From positions 18,849 to 82,848 of the forward strand of contig NZ_JABACJ020000022.1 of NCBI RefSeq assembly GCF_012524165.2: DNA of 64,000 nucleotides. The letters run 5' to 3'. Shown one piece after another: positions 8,158 through 15,780 of this stretch (positions within the stretch are counted from its first letter, which is position 1; each line of letters opens with the position of its first letter). Source of the stretch: Faecalicatena faecalis (GTDB lineage Bacteria > Bacillota > Clostridia > Lachnospirales > Lachnospiraceae). The translations under genes were made by a program, and so were the position numbers. The notes beneath the pieces are model-generated. The model was not told the origin of the DNA, ran no database searches, and was given only the letters and a program-made list of their open reading frames with translations.

Positions 8158-9657
8158 ATGGGAAAGAAAAAGAAATTGACACAGAGTGAAATTGATGGTG
8201 TACAGTACCGTCACGTGAAGACCTGGCGGATCGCACTTGCGCAGCTGAACGCCGGGGCCAGTATGTGTTTTTATGTTTTAATGGGAATGGCGAGCTATGT
8301 TGCCAATGCAGGATATGGAATCGCAGTTGCCGTGGCAGGCGTTATTTTAACGGCAACCCGGGTATTTGACGGAATCACTGACCCAATTATTGCGCTGGTG
8401 ATTGATAAGGTGAATACAAAGTTTGGAAAACTGAGAATTTTCCTGCTTATCGGGTGGCTGATCGAAAGTCTGGCGGTCCTGATGATGTTCAGCTGGGGCA
8501 GCGGGAAGAATCATGGAATCGTGTTTTTTGTCCTGACCTATATGGTCTATGTCATCGGCTATACGATCAACAGCGTAACCGGAAATATCATCCCGCCTGT
8601 TATGGTCAATGATCCGAAGCAGCGTCCGATGTTCGGGGTATGGGGAACGGTGTACAATTATCTGGTGCCGATGATGATGTCTCTGGTCGTCACCATGGTG
8701 ATTCTTCCGAAATTCGGCAACCAGTACAGCGTGCCGATGCTGCGGGTGAACAGTATTTTCTGCGTGGCAGTGTCCTTCGTGCTTGTCCTTTTGTGCTGTA
8801 TTGGAGTGTCCAGCGCAGATAAGCCGGAAAATTTCCAGGGAATTTCCGTGAAAGGAAAAGAAGAACGTGTAACCCTGCGTGATATGGCAAGACTTTTAAA
8901 GGGAAACCGTGCGATGCAGATGTATATTGTGTCTGCAGCATCCGATAAACTGGCCCAGCAGACCGGAAGCCAGGCGGTTGTCAGCACGATGCTGTTCGGT
9001 ATCCTGATCGGAAATATGCAGCTGGGGACATTGATCAGTGTCATTGCAATGCTGCCGTCTATTATATTTGCAATCCTCGGGGCCAAATATGCAGGAAAAC
9101 ATGGGAACAAGGAGTCCATGGTCACATGGACGCGGGTAGCTCTGGTTGTAGCAGTGATCAGTGTCTTGTTCTGTAGTTTTGCGGATTTAAAGAAAGTAAC
9201 AGTAGCCGCTGTGCCGACAATTCTGTTTTTCCTCTTAACTTTTGCACTGAATGGGTCTAAAATGTGTATAACTACAGCGACAGGAGCGATGTGTGCGGAT
9301 ATCATTGATTTTGAACTGGACCGCTCCGGAAAATTCCTTCCGGCAGCAGTGACTGCGACCTACAGTTTCATCGATAAATGTATTTCCTCACTCGGCTCAA
9401 CGATCGCAGCAGGATGTGTGGCCCTGATCGGTTTCAGGACCGTGATGCCTCAGCCGACAGATGAGGCGACCATACCGATTCTTGTGATGACCATGTTCTT
9501 ATATTATGGACTGCCGATCATCGGATGGATCTGTACACTTGTGGCAATGAAGTTCAGCCCGCTTTCAAAGGAAAAGATGGTGGAGGTGCAGAAAAATATC
9601 CAGGCGAAGAAACAGGCTGCACAGGAAGAGTTTATAGAAAAATATGAAAAAGCATAG
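8158..9657 (+). CDS. GPH/MFS glycoside:cation symporter
   Basis: 499 residues with about twelve hydrophobic segments and charged cytoplasmic ends. The N-terminal loop ATRVFDGITDPIIALVID contains the conserved aspartates (DGxxDP) of MelB-type GPH carriers, and the domain linker holds a charged loop (about residues 225-245). The start ATG at 8158 follows GTGGAGG. It lies between the GH1 and GH2 genes, so it is probably the importer feeding both. The C-terminal tail is Lys/Glu-rich. Family call is strong; sugar specificity is not visible. Confidence 0.9.
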   Translation: MGKKKKLTQSEIDGVQYRHVKTWRIALAQLNAGASMCFYVLMGMASYVANAGYGIAVAVAGVILTATRVFDGITDPIIALVIDKVNTKFGKLRIFLLIGWLIESLAVLMMFSWGSGKNHGIVFFVLTYMVYVIGYTINSVTGNIIPPVMVNDPKQRPMFGVWGTVYNYLVPMMMSLVVTMVILPKFGNQYSVPMLRVNSIFCVAVSFVLVLLCCIGVSSADKPENFQGISVKGKEERVTLRDMARLLKGNRAMQMYIVSAASDKLAQQTGSQAVVSTMLFGILIGNMQLGTLISVIAMLPSIIFAILGAKYAGKHGNKESMVTWTRVALVVAVISVLFCSFADLKKVTVAAVPTILFFLLTFALNGSKMCITTATGAMCADIIDFELDRSGKFLPAAVTATYSFIDKCISSLGSTIAAGCVALIGFRTVMPQPTDEATIPILVMTMFLYYGLPIIGWICTLVAMKFSPLSKEKMVEVQKNIQAKKQAAQEEFIEKYEKA

Positions 9658-9768
9658 CCTCTGGCTGCGGCAGGAGGTAGAAGATATATTTTGCAGCAGA
9701 AAAAGCAGACAGCATGAACGTGTTCTGCCTCAGAATCTGCTGCAGGAGAATATCTGGAAAGGAAAATA

Positions 9769-12186
9769 ATGAGGAAAACAATTTTACTGGATACAGGATG
9801 GAAGTTTGTTAAAACTGCTTCTGATGTGGAGGCAGCGGTAAATTCATGCGGGGAGGATATCTCACTCCCCCATACATGGAATGCGGTGGACGGTCAGGAC
9901 GGCGGAAACGATTATTACCGCGGCACCTGCTGGTATACCCGGAAACTGGAAGTGCCGGCACGAAAGGACGATCAGGAAGTATGGCTGGAATTCAATGGAG
10001 CGGCAATGACGGCACAGGTCTGGTTGAATGGGGAACTGCTTGCCAGGCATGAGGGCGGATATTCTACATTCCGTGTCAATATCACAGAACATCTTCAGGA
10101 AGAAAATGTACTGGCAGTATCTGTGGACAATTCCGATAATGACAGCGTATATCCGCAGAAAGCAGATTTTACCTTTTACGGCGGACTGTACAGAGAGGTA
10201 AATCTTCTGATCGTACCGAAAGCACACTTTGCGCTTGGGTACGCGGGCGGTCCGGGTATGAAAGTGACAACGGCGGTAAAACTGGGCGGCGGTGAGAGCT
10301 GCGGGTGTGATGGAAAAGATGGAAATAAACTACAGTTTGGCGGCTGCGAGGAATCGGATCGGGAGCTGAAACCCGGCAGTGCCAGGATCACGGTGGAAGC
10401 ATGGACAGAAGGTCCGGCAGAGTCCGTAGAGTTCACGATTGATGGACAGTCTAAGAGTGCAGTAGTTACAGACGGATATGCCAAAGCCGTATTTATCATA
10501 GAAAATGTACATCTCTGGGATGGTACGAACGACCCGTATCTCTACACTGCGCAGGCAAAACTGGACAGCGGGGATGAAATTTCTACAAGGTTCGGATGTC
10601 GTGTGATACGGTTCGACCCGCAGGAGGGATTTTTCCTGAACGGGCGCAGTTATCCCCTGCGCGGAGTATCCCGCCATCAGGACCGTGCAGGCGCAGGCAA
10701 CGCCCTGACACCAGAGATGCACCGGGAGGATATGGAGATTATTAAGGAAATCGGAGCGAATACGCTTCGCCTTGCCCATTACCAGCACAGCCAGTATTTC
10801 TATGACCTGTGTGATGAAGCAGGAATGATTGTGTGGGCTGAGATCCCATATATTACGTTGCATATGGAAAATGGGGTAGAAAACACCCTGAGCCAGATGA
10901 AGGAGCTGATCATTCAGAATTATAATCACCCCTCTATTGTCTGCTGGGGATTGTCAAATGAAATCACAGCCAGCGGCGGAGTGACGGAATCTTTGATGGA
11001 AAATCACAGAAAACTGAATGATCTGTGCCACTCTTTAGATTTCACCAGACCGACGACCATGGCTCATGTATTTATGCTGGAAACGGACAGCCCGCTGCTG
11101 GCAATACCGGATATCGGAAGCTACAACCTGTATTTTGGCTGGTATCTGGGAGAATTGTCACAGAACGACAGCTTTTTTGATGCCTATCATCAGACCTACC
11201 CGGACCGCTGCATCGGATTTTCCGAGTATGGTGCTGATGCGAATCCGGCGTTCCAGTCTGCGCAGCCGGAAAGAGGGGATTACACGGAGAGCTATCAGTG
11301 CGTTTACCATGAGCATATCCTGGATATGATCGAAAAGAGGCCGTATCTGTGGGCAACCCATGTGTGGAATCTCTTTGATTTCGCGGCAGATGGACGTGAC
11401 GAGGGTGGAAAGAATGGCGTGAACCAGAAAGGTCTTGTCACGATGGACCGCCAGCTGAAAAAGGATGCCTTTTATCTGTATAAAGCACACTGGAGCAGCG
11501 ATCCGTTCGTACACATCTGTGGCAGACGGTATGCAGACAGGGCAGAAGAGACAACAGAGATCAAAGTATATTCCAATCAGCCGCAAGTGACTTTATATGT
11601 AGATGGAAAACTGGTTGAAACACAGAATGGAAACTATATCTTTAGATTCCAGGTGCCCATTTCCGGGGAGCACTGCGTGGAAGCAAAAGCCGGGCAGACA
11701 GAAGGTGGTATGGAGACGGCTAGTATAGAGACAACTAGTATAGAGACGACGGGGATGAAGACGACTAGTAAAGAGACGGCCAGCATAGAGACAACGGGTA
11801 TGAAGATGGCAGATAAAGTGATGATGGATGACATCCGCATCAGAAAGGTTGATAAACCGAATCCGGAGTACTGTTTTATTCAGGACGGTGGAATTGTGAA
11901 CTGGTTTGATAAGGAAGATTTTAAGGAGGGGTATTTTTCCATCAAGGATACACTGGCAGCCTTACAGAGCAATCCGCAGACAGGTGCGATTGTCGGTCAG
12001 ATGATGGCCGGTGCGGCAGCCAGCCGTGGAGACGTGGCGGAGAGTGTGAAAGACAATCCGAATCTGCTCAAAATGATGGGAAGTATGACTCTGGAAAGTA
12101 TGTTAAAGCAGGCGCAGGATGCGGTGACACCGGAACAGATCCGCGGCCTGAACAGTGCACTGCAGCAGATTAAGAAGCCAGAATAG
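9769..12186 (+). CDS. GH2 beta-galactosidase-like enzyme with repeat-bearing C-terminal region
   Basis: 805 residues. An N-terminal sugar-binding jelly roll (WYTRKLEVP, VWLNGELLARHEGGYSTF), an immunoglobulin-like domain and a TIM barrel with RGVSRHQDR, the acid/base E398 in GLSNEI and the nucleophile E486 in FSEYGAD are all visible. No LacZ domain 5 follows. Instead residues 650-683 are a low-complexity Glu/Lys-Thr-rich repeat (see repeat at 11713), then an Ala/Met/Gln-rich helical tail (about 720-805) of unknown role. Cytoplasmic, no signal peptide. It follows the GPH symporter by 111 bases and precedes a sugar isomerase gene. Beta-galactosidase or beta-glucuronidase activity are both possible within GH2. 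Confidence 0.88.
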   Translation: MRKTILLDTGWKFVKTASDVEAAVNSCGEDISLPHTWNAVDGQDGGNDYYRGTCWYTRKLEVPARKDDQEVWLEFNGAAMTAQVWLNGELLARHEGGYSTFRVNITEHLQEENVLAVSVDNSDNDSVYPQKADFTFYGGLYREVNLLIVPKAHFALGYAGGPGMKVTTAVKLGGGESCGCDGKDGNKLQFGGCEESDRELKPGSARITVEAWTEGPAESVEFTIDGQSKSAVVTDGYAKAVFIIENVHLWDGTNDPYLYTAQAKLDSGDEISTRFGCRVIRFDPQEGFFLNGRSYPLRGVSRHQDRAGAGNALTPEMHREDMEIIKEIGANTLRLAHYQHSQYFYDLCDEAGMIVWAEIPYITLHMENGVENTLSQMKELIIQNYNHPSIVCWGLSNEITASGGVTESLMENHRKLNDLCHSLDFTRPTTMAHVFMLETDSPLLAIPDIGSYNLYFGWYLGELSQNDSFFDAYHQTYPDRCIGFSEYGADANPAFQSAQPERGDYTESYQCVYHEHILDMIEKRPYLWATHVWNLFDFAADGRDEGGKNGVNQKGLVTMDRQLKKDAFYLYKAHWSSDPFVHICGRRYADRAEETTEIKVYSNQPQVTLYVDGKLVETQNGNYIFRFQVPISGEHCVEAKAGQTEGGMETASIETTSIETTGMKTTSKETASIETTGMKMADKVMMDDIRIRKVDKPNPEYCFIQDGGIVNWFDKEDFKEGYFSIKDTLAALQSNPQTGAIVGQMMAGAAASRGDVAESVKDNPNLLKMMGSMTLESMLKQAQDAVTPEQIRGLNSALQQIKKPE
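11713..11817 (+). repeat. In-frame 15-bp minisatellite, seven degenerate units
   Basis: Seven contiguous 15-bp units of the type GAGACGACTAGTATA encode a five-residue repeat (E/K)-T/M-(A/T)-(S/G/D)-(I/M/K). Units differ at several positions, so the array is old or diversified. It lies between the GH2 catalytic part and the helical C-terminal tail and acts as a flexible Thr/Ser-rich linker. The unit length keeps the frame whatever the copy number, so strain-to-strain length change is expected. Confidence 0.85.
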
Positions 12187-12248
12187 TAACAACAAGTTGG
12201 ATAAGCCAGAGCAGGTAAGGCGCAGCAAAGCAGATAGGAGTGAATAAT

Positions 12249-13093
12249 ATGCCAGTCAGAGCAGTACAGCAGTTTCAGCTCCGCACCGTGATGGGGACGG
12301 AGAAAAGGCAGCAGAGACAATGCAGTTGATGAAAGCAGCAGGTTACAATGGAATCGAGCTGAACGGATTTATGATCAAGAAGATGCCGATGATTGTCCGG
12401 GTCCTGACCAGGATGGCAGGGATGCCCATGGGCAAGAGCGGCAATCTGGACTGGAAAAAACTGATTGCGCAGTCCGGTCTTGAGGTAGTCAGTATCCATG
12501 AAGACCTGGGCAGTATCCTGCGGGCACCTGAGGAGATCATAGAGGAAACCAAAACATTTCATACGAAATATATTGTGATCACAGGGATGCATCAGTTTGA
12601 CTATTCAGATAAAAATGCGGTTCTGGAATTGACGGAAAAGCTGAATAAAGCTGGAAAGCTCCTGAAAGAAGGAGGTGTTTCTCTGCTGTACCATAATCAT
12701 AATTGCGAATTTCGCAAGGTGGAGCCCGGGAAGACGGCGTATGACCTGATCCTGGAAAAGACAGACCCGGAATATGTAAACTTTGAATTCGACTCCTACT
12801 GGCCGACAGAAGCCGGGGTAGATGCACTGGAGATGATGGAGCGTCTGGGGGAGAGGATGAAGCTGTACCATATCAATGACCGCGGAACAAGAATCAAAGG
12901 AAAGACGGGATCAATCCTGAAATCAGACAGCATGGAGCTGGGATATGGAAATATGAATCTGAAGGCTATGGTGGAGACGGCGAAGAAGTATGGGGTAGAA
13001 GCGGTCATACTGGAAAGCCATAAGAACTGGATTGAGAAGTCACCGGTGAAGTCCTTCCAGGTGAGCGCGGAATTTATGAATAAGTATGTATAA
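12249..13093 (+). pseudogene. Sugar phosphate isomerase/epimerase (TIM barrel), frameshifted near codon 19
   Basis: The natural start is the ATG at 12249, eight bases after AGGAG, encoding MPVRAVQQFQLRTVMGTEK. That frame stops at 12327. The remaining 257 codons are in another frame, open from 12320, and encode an AP-endonuclease-2-like TIM barrel: YNGIELNGF, VSIHED, LLYHNHNCEF, FEFDSYWPTEAG, YHINDRG, VILESH, with the metal-binding Glu/His/Asp pattern of the family. One extra A in the AAAA run at 12303-12306 would join both parts into one about 281-residue protein. So this is either a genuine single-base deletion or a sequencing error. If the reading is corrected, it is a cytoplasmic sugar isomerase/epimerase finishing the GH1-GPH-GH2 operon. 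Confidence 0.8.
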
Positions 13094-13122
13094 AAGATGA
13101 GAAAATAAAGACGATAATAATA

Positions 13123-13168
13123 AATACCCACAGGACATCCCTTAACACATGTCCTGTGGGTATTTTGG
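13123..13168 (+). terminator. Strong intrinsic terminator after the GH1-GH2 operon
   Basis: A 16-bp perfect stem, AATACCCACAGGACAT (13123-13138) with ATGTCCTGTGGGTATT (13149-13164), has a 10-base loop and ends in TTTT. It closes the operon that starts at 6761. Confidence 0.92.
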
Positions 13169-13209
13169 GATACTAATGGTAATACGGTCTACATTTAGCA
13201 GGAAAAGTG

Positions 13210-13218
13210 TGATATACT
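13210..13218 (+). promoter_or_regulatory. Extended -10 promoter for AAA-ATPase gene
   Basis: TGATATACT fits the extended -10 pattern TGnTATAnT and lies 36 bases before the ATG at 13255. No good -35 box is seen at the right distance. Confidence 0.5.
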
Positions 13219-13254
13219 TTTCATACAAATAACTGATTGAAAGGAAGTGATAAC

Positions 13255-14958
13255 ATGGCATTTAAACCGTTGCCCATCGGTATAGATAACTTTCAGGAAA
13301 TGATAGAAAAAGGTTATTATTACGTAGATAAGACTCTGTTTATTAAGGAACTGTTGGACATGAAAGGAAAGGTAAATCTGTTTACCCGTCCGAGAAGATT
13401 TGGCAAGACCCTTAATATGAATATGCTCCAATGCTTTTTTGAAAGAGGATATTGCGATGCAGAACGTATTTTTCAGGGGCTTAAGATTATGGGAGAAGGT
13501 GAGAACTATACCAGGCAGATGTCACAATATCCTGTGATTGCGCTTTCACTCAAATCTATGAAACAGGCTACGTATGAGTTATCTTATATACAAATGAAGA
13601 AAATCATCGCTGGGGAGTTTAGAAGGCATGATGCTGTCCTGCAATCAGATAAATTAACAGAATCAGAAAAGAAGCGGTTTCAGGATATCCGGGATGTTCG
13701 GGGAGAAGAGGCAGATTATTTGGATGCACTGGAATTTTTATCTGGGTGCATGTTCAAATGCTACGATCAGAAATGTTTAATTTTGATAGATGAATATGAT
13801 GTGCCATTGGAAAGTTCTTATTTCGGCGGTTTTTATGACCGAATGGTCCCGGTAATCCGGTCTTTGTTCGAATCGGCATTAAAGACCAATGAAAATCTGG
13901 AATTTGCAGTGATTACAGGGTGTCTCAGAATTTCCAAAGAGAGCATATTTACCGGATTGAATAACCTTAAGATTGTCTCAATTACGAATCCAGTCTATGC
14001 GGAACATTTTGGTTTTACGGAAAAAGAAGTGATGGACATGCTGAAGTTCTATGACCGTACATGCTGCATGGATATTGCTAAAAAGTGGTACGACGGTTAT
14101 CTTTTTGGAAAGACAGAGGTCTACAACCCATGGAGTGTCGTTAATTATGTTGAGCAGGCGTGGGTAGATGTAAATACATTTCCGCAGCCGTTCTGGTCAA
14201 ATACCAGCTCTAACAGTATTGTGCGCACCTTGGTAGAACGGGCGGACATACGGGTAAGACAGGAGCTGGAGTCTCTGATTCAGGGAGACAGTATAGAGAA
14301 ACCAATACATGAAGATATAACGTATGAGGATATCGGGGCAGATAAGACGCAGGATAATCTGTGGAACTTTTTGTTTTTTACAGGATATCTGAAAAAAACG
14401 CAGGAGCGGGTGGAAGGAAATGTCCGTTATATTTCCATGGCAATTCCGAATGAAGAAGTAAAGTATATTTATAAGAATACGATATTGGGCTGGTTTGATC
14501 AAACAATCAGGAAGAAGGATCTGTCACCATTTTATAAGAGTATCATAAAAGGTGACGCAGCGGGCGTAGAGAAGACGGTCACAGAGATTCTCCGGGAGGG
14601 TATTAGTTTTTATGATACTAGGGAGAGTTTTTATCATGGATTTATACTTGGGCTTTTGAAGGGGATGAAGGACTATTATGTCTATTCCAACAGGGAGGCT
14701 GGAGACGGCAGATATGATATCTGTCTGAAGAGCCTGGATGTAATGAGACCTGCTGTGATTCTGGAGTTGAAATCAGCATCCAGTTTTGGAGAGATGGAAG
14801 CAAAGAGCTTAGAGGCTATCAGCCAGATTGAGATGAAACATTACGAACAGGAGCTGGTACAGGACGGATATCAGAAGGTATTATGCTACGGAATTGCATT
14901 TTATAAAAAGAACTGTAGGGTGGCAGTGACAGAAGTTTGTAGTCTAAATTTCAGATAG
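13255..14958 (+). CDS. AAA-ATPase-like protein with C-terminal PD-(D/E)XK nuclease domain
   Basis: 567 residues from the ATG at 13255 (AAGGAAG upstream). The N terminus FKPLPIGIDNFQEMIEKG and the P-loop variant RPRRFGKT (about residue 43) are the signature of the AAA-ATPase-like family PF09820; the Walker B is CLILIDEYDVPLE. The C-terminal 100 residues carry GDGRYDICL followed by VILELK, the D...ExK core of the PF08011 nuclease-like domain. Such proteins occur in many copies in Clostridia and Bacteroidetes and their function is not known. It stands alone, with its own promoter and terminator, so it is probably an accessory gene. Confidence 0.9.
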   Translation: MAFKPLPIGIDNFQEMIEKGYYYVDKTLFIKELLDMKGKVNLFTRPRRFGKTLNMNMLQCFFERGYCDAERIFQGLKIMGEGENYTRQMSQYPVIALSLKSMKQATYELSYIQMKKIIAGEFRRHDAVLQSDKLTESEKKRFQDIRDVRGEEADYLDALEFLSGCMFKCYDQKCLILIDEYDVPLESSYFGGFYDRMVPVIRSLFESALKTNENLEFAVITGCLRISKESIFTGLNNLKIVSITNPVYAEHFGFTEKEVMDMLKFYDRTCCMDIAKKWYDGYLFGKTEVYNPWSVVNYVEQAWVDVNTFPQPFWSNTSSNSIVRTLVERADIRVRQELESLIQGDSIEKPIHEDITYEDIGADKTQDNLWNFLFFTGYLKKTQERVEGNVRYISMAIPNEEVKYIYKNTILGWFDQTIRKKDLSPFYKSIIKGDAAGVEKTVTEILREGISFYDTRESFYHGFILGLLKGMKDYYVYSNREAGDGRYDICLKSLDVMRPAVILELKSASSFGEMEAKSLEAISQIEMKHYEQELVQDGYQKVLCYGIAFYKKNCRVAVTEVCSLNFR

Positions 14959-14974
14959 TGTTGCCACAAAATAA

Positions 14975-15020
14975 AGAAGAGCTTGCTGATTTTTATGAAA
15001 TAGCAATCTCTTCTCTATTT
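14975..15020 (+). terminator. Intrinsic terminator after AAA-ATPase gene
   Basis: Stem AGAAGAGCTTGCT (14975-14987) with AGCAATCTCTTCT (15002-15014), 13 bp with one mismatch, followed by a T-rich stretch. Confidence 0.75.
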
Positions 15021-15110
15021 ACAACATTATTATTTCAATCCACAGGTGTTATCCTGACAAATTTATTATAGCATATTAAATTTAAAAGTTCAATAAAGTT
15101 GTTAATAGAA

Positions 15111-15139
15111 TTGACAGGATAGGGGAATTATGCTATATT
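15111..15139 (+). promoter_or_regulatory. Sigma-A promoter of the Hol-Tox gene
   Basis: A perfect TTGACA (15111-15116) and TATATT (15134-15139) are separated by 17 bases. This near-consensus promoter would start transcription about 60 bases before the toxin ATG, giving an untranslated leader of the length usual for type I toxin mRNAs. Confidence 0.85.
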
Positions 15140-15207
15140 TATTTCAAGGGACAATCGTGTTACAGGGTGGATTTGAACCCATTCTACATAGGAAAGAGGT
15201 GGTGCGT

Positions 15208-15297
15208 ATGAAGAACAAATTCAGCTTTTCGGACCTGATGCAGTTCGGATTATTTTTAATAGCGCTACTGACTTTCATTTACTTGATTAGTCATTAG
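15208..15297 (+). CDS. Hol-Tox-like small hydrophobic peptide (putative type I toxin)
   Basis: A 29-residue peptide: a short polar head (MKNKFSFSDLMQ), one membrane segment (FGLFLIALLTFIYLI) and a tiny tail. This matches the layout of the putative holin-like toxins (PF16935) of Firmicutes. The gene has AGAGGTGG eight bases upstream, a near-perfect promoter and two hairpins just downstream. Type I toxins of this kind insert in the membrane and are silenced by an antisense RNA. I could not prove an antisense promoter here, although the first hairpin would also terminate a minus-strand RNA. The assignment rests on length, membrane pattern and context. Confidence 0.7.
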   Translation: MKNKFSFSDLMQFGLFLIALLTFIYLISH

Positions 15298-15307
15298 TAA
15301 CGTATAG

Positions 15308-15355
15308 AAAAACCACCCTTGAACTGAACTTTGGCAGGTCAGGGTGGTGTTTTCG
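15308..15355. terminator. Bidirectional hairpin after toxin gene
   Basis: ACCACCCT (15312-15319) pairs with AGGGTGGT (15341-15348), with A-run before and GTTTT after, so it can end the toxin mRNA on the plus strand and an antisense RNA on the minus strand. The same ACCACCC/GGGTGGT arrangement is common behind Hol-Tox genes. Confidence 0.75.
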
Positions 15356-15372
15356 ACTTCTTTCACAGGTCA

Positions 15373-15400
15373 AATCACTCGTGGTGGTGATTCCTTTTTT
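15373..15400 (+). terminator. Second terminator downstream of toxin
   Basis: AATCAC (15373-15378) pairs with GTGATT (15387-15392) around an 8-base loop, followed by CCTTTTTT. It is a back-up terminator or the 3' end of a longer transcript. Confidence 0.6.
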
Positions 15401-15780
15401 ATATTTGTATCATAGCTGATTTAAGGATATTATTCAAGTTTTTTCAATGTATCAGTGGTCAACAAATAAAACAATGAATCGCTATAGGAATTCAATATAA
15501 TTCTCCGCCTAAGTCCTCCAACTTAGTAATAAATTTCCTTAGCCAATATCTGGCAGATATTTCAAAAAGTATTTAGATAATAGTATATTGTCCATTTTAG
15601 TCAATCCCCTTCAACAGATAATCTATAGAATTCCCAACAACTTAGGAAAAATTTGTATATTTACGAAACAAAAAACAACGAAAGTGTGATTTTGTCCATA
15701 TATAACCAAATTTTATCTATAGAATCGCTTAGAGCTAAGTTGATATAATCTGTCTATCGAAACGCGAAGGAGAGTCCAAT
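15401..15780 (+). promoter_or_regulatory. AT-rich upstream region of lacZ with extended -10 box
   Basis: This 380-base non-coding stretch holds an extended -10 box TGATATAAT at 15741-15749, about 32 bases before the lacZ ATG, without a good -35. That suggests an activator-dependent promoter. Upstream, two ACGAAA words at 15663 and 15678 form a direct repeat 15 bases apart and could be half-sites for the AraC regulator encoded at 21736. Nothing else is recognisable in the stretch. Confidence 0.5.

Noticed and set aside
8658..9305. 215-codon minus-strand frame inside GPH transporter
   Set aside because: Shadow of a membrane-protein gene; no start signal.
12303..12308. Programmed -1 frameshift site in the isomerase gene
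   Set aside because: The run is only four As and the tRNA could not re-pair well in the -1 frame; no downstream pseudoknot is evident. A mutation or sequencing error is simpler.
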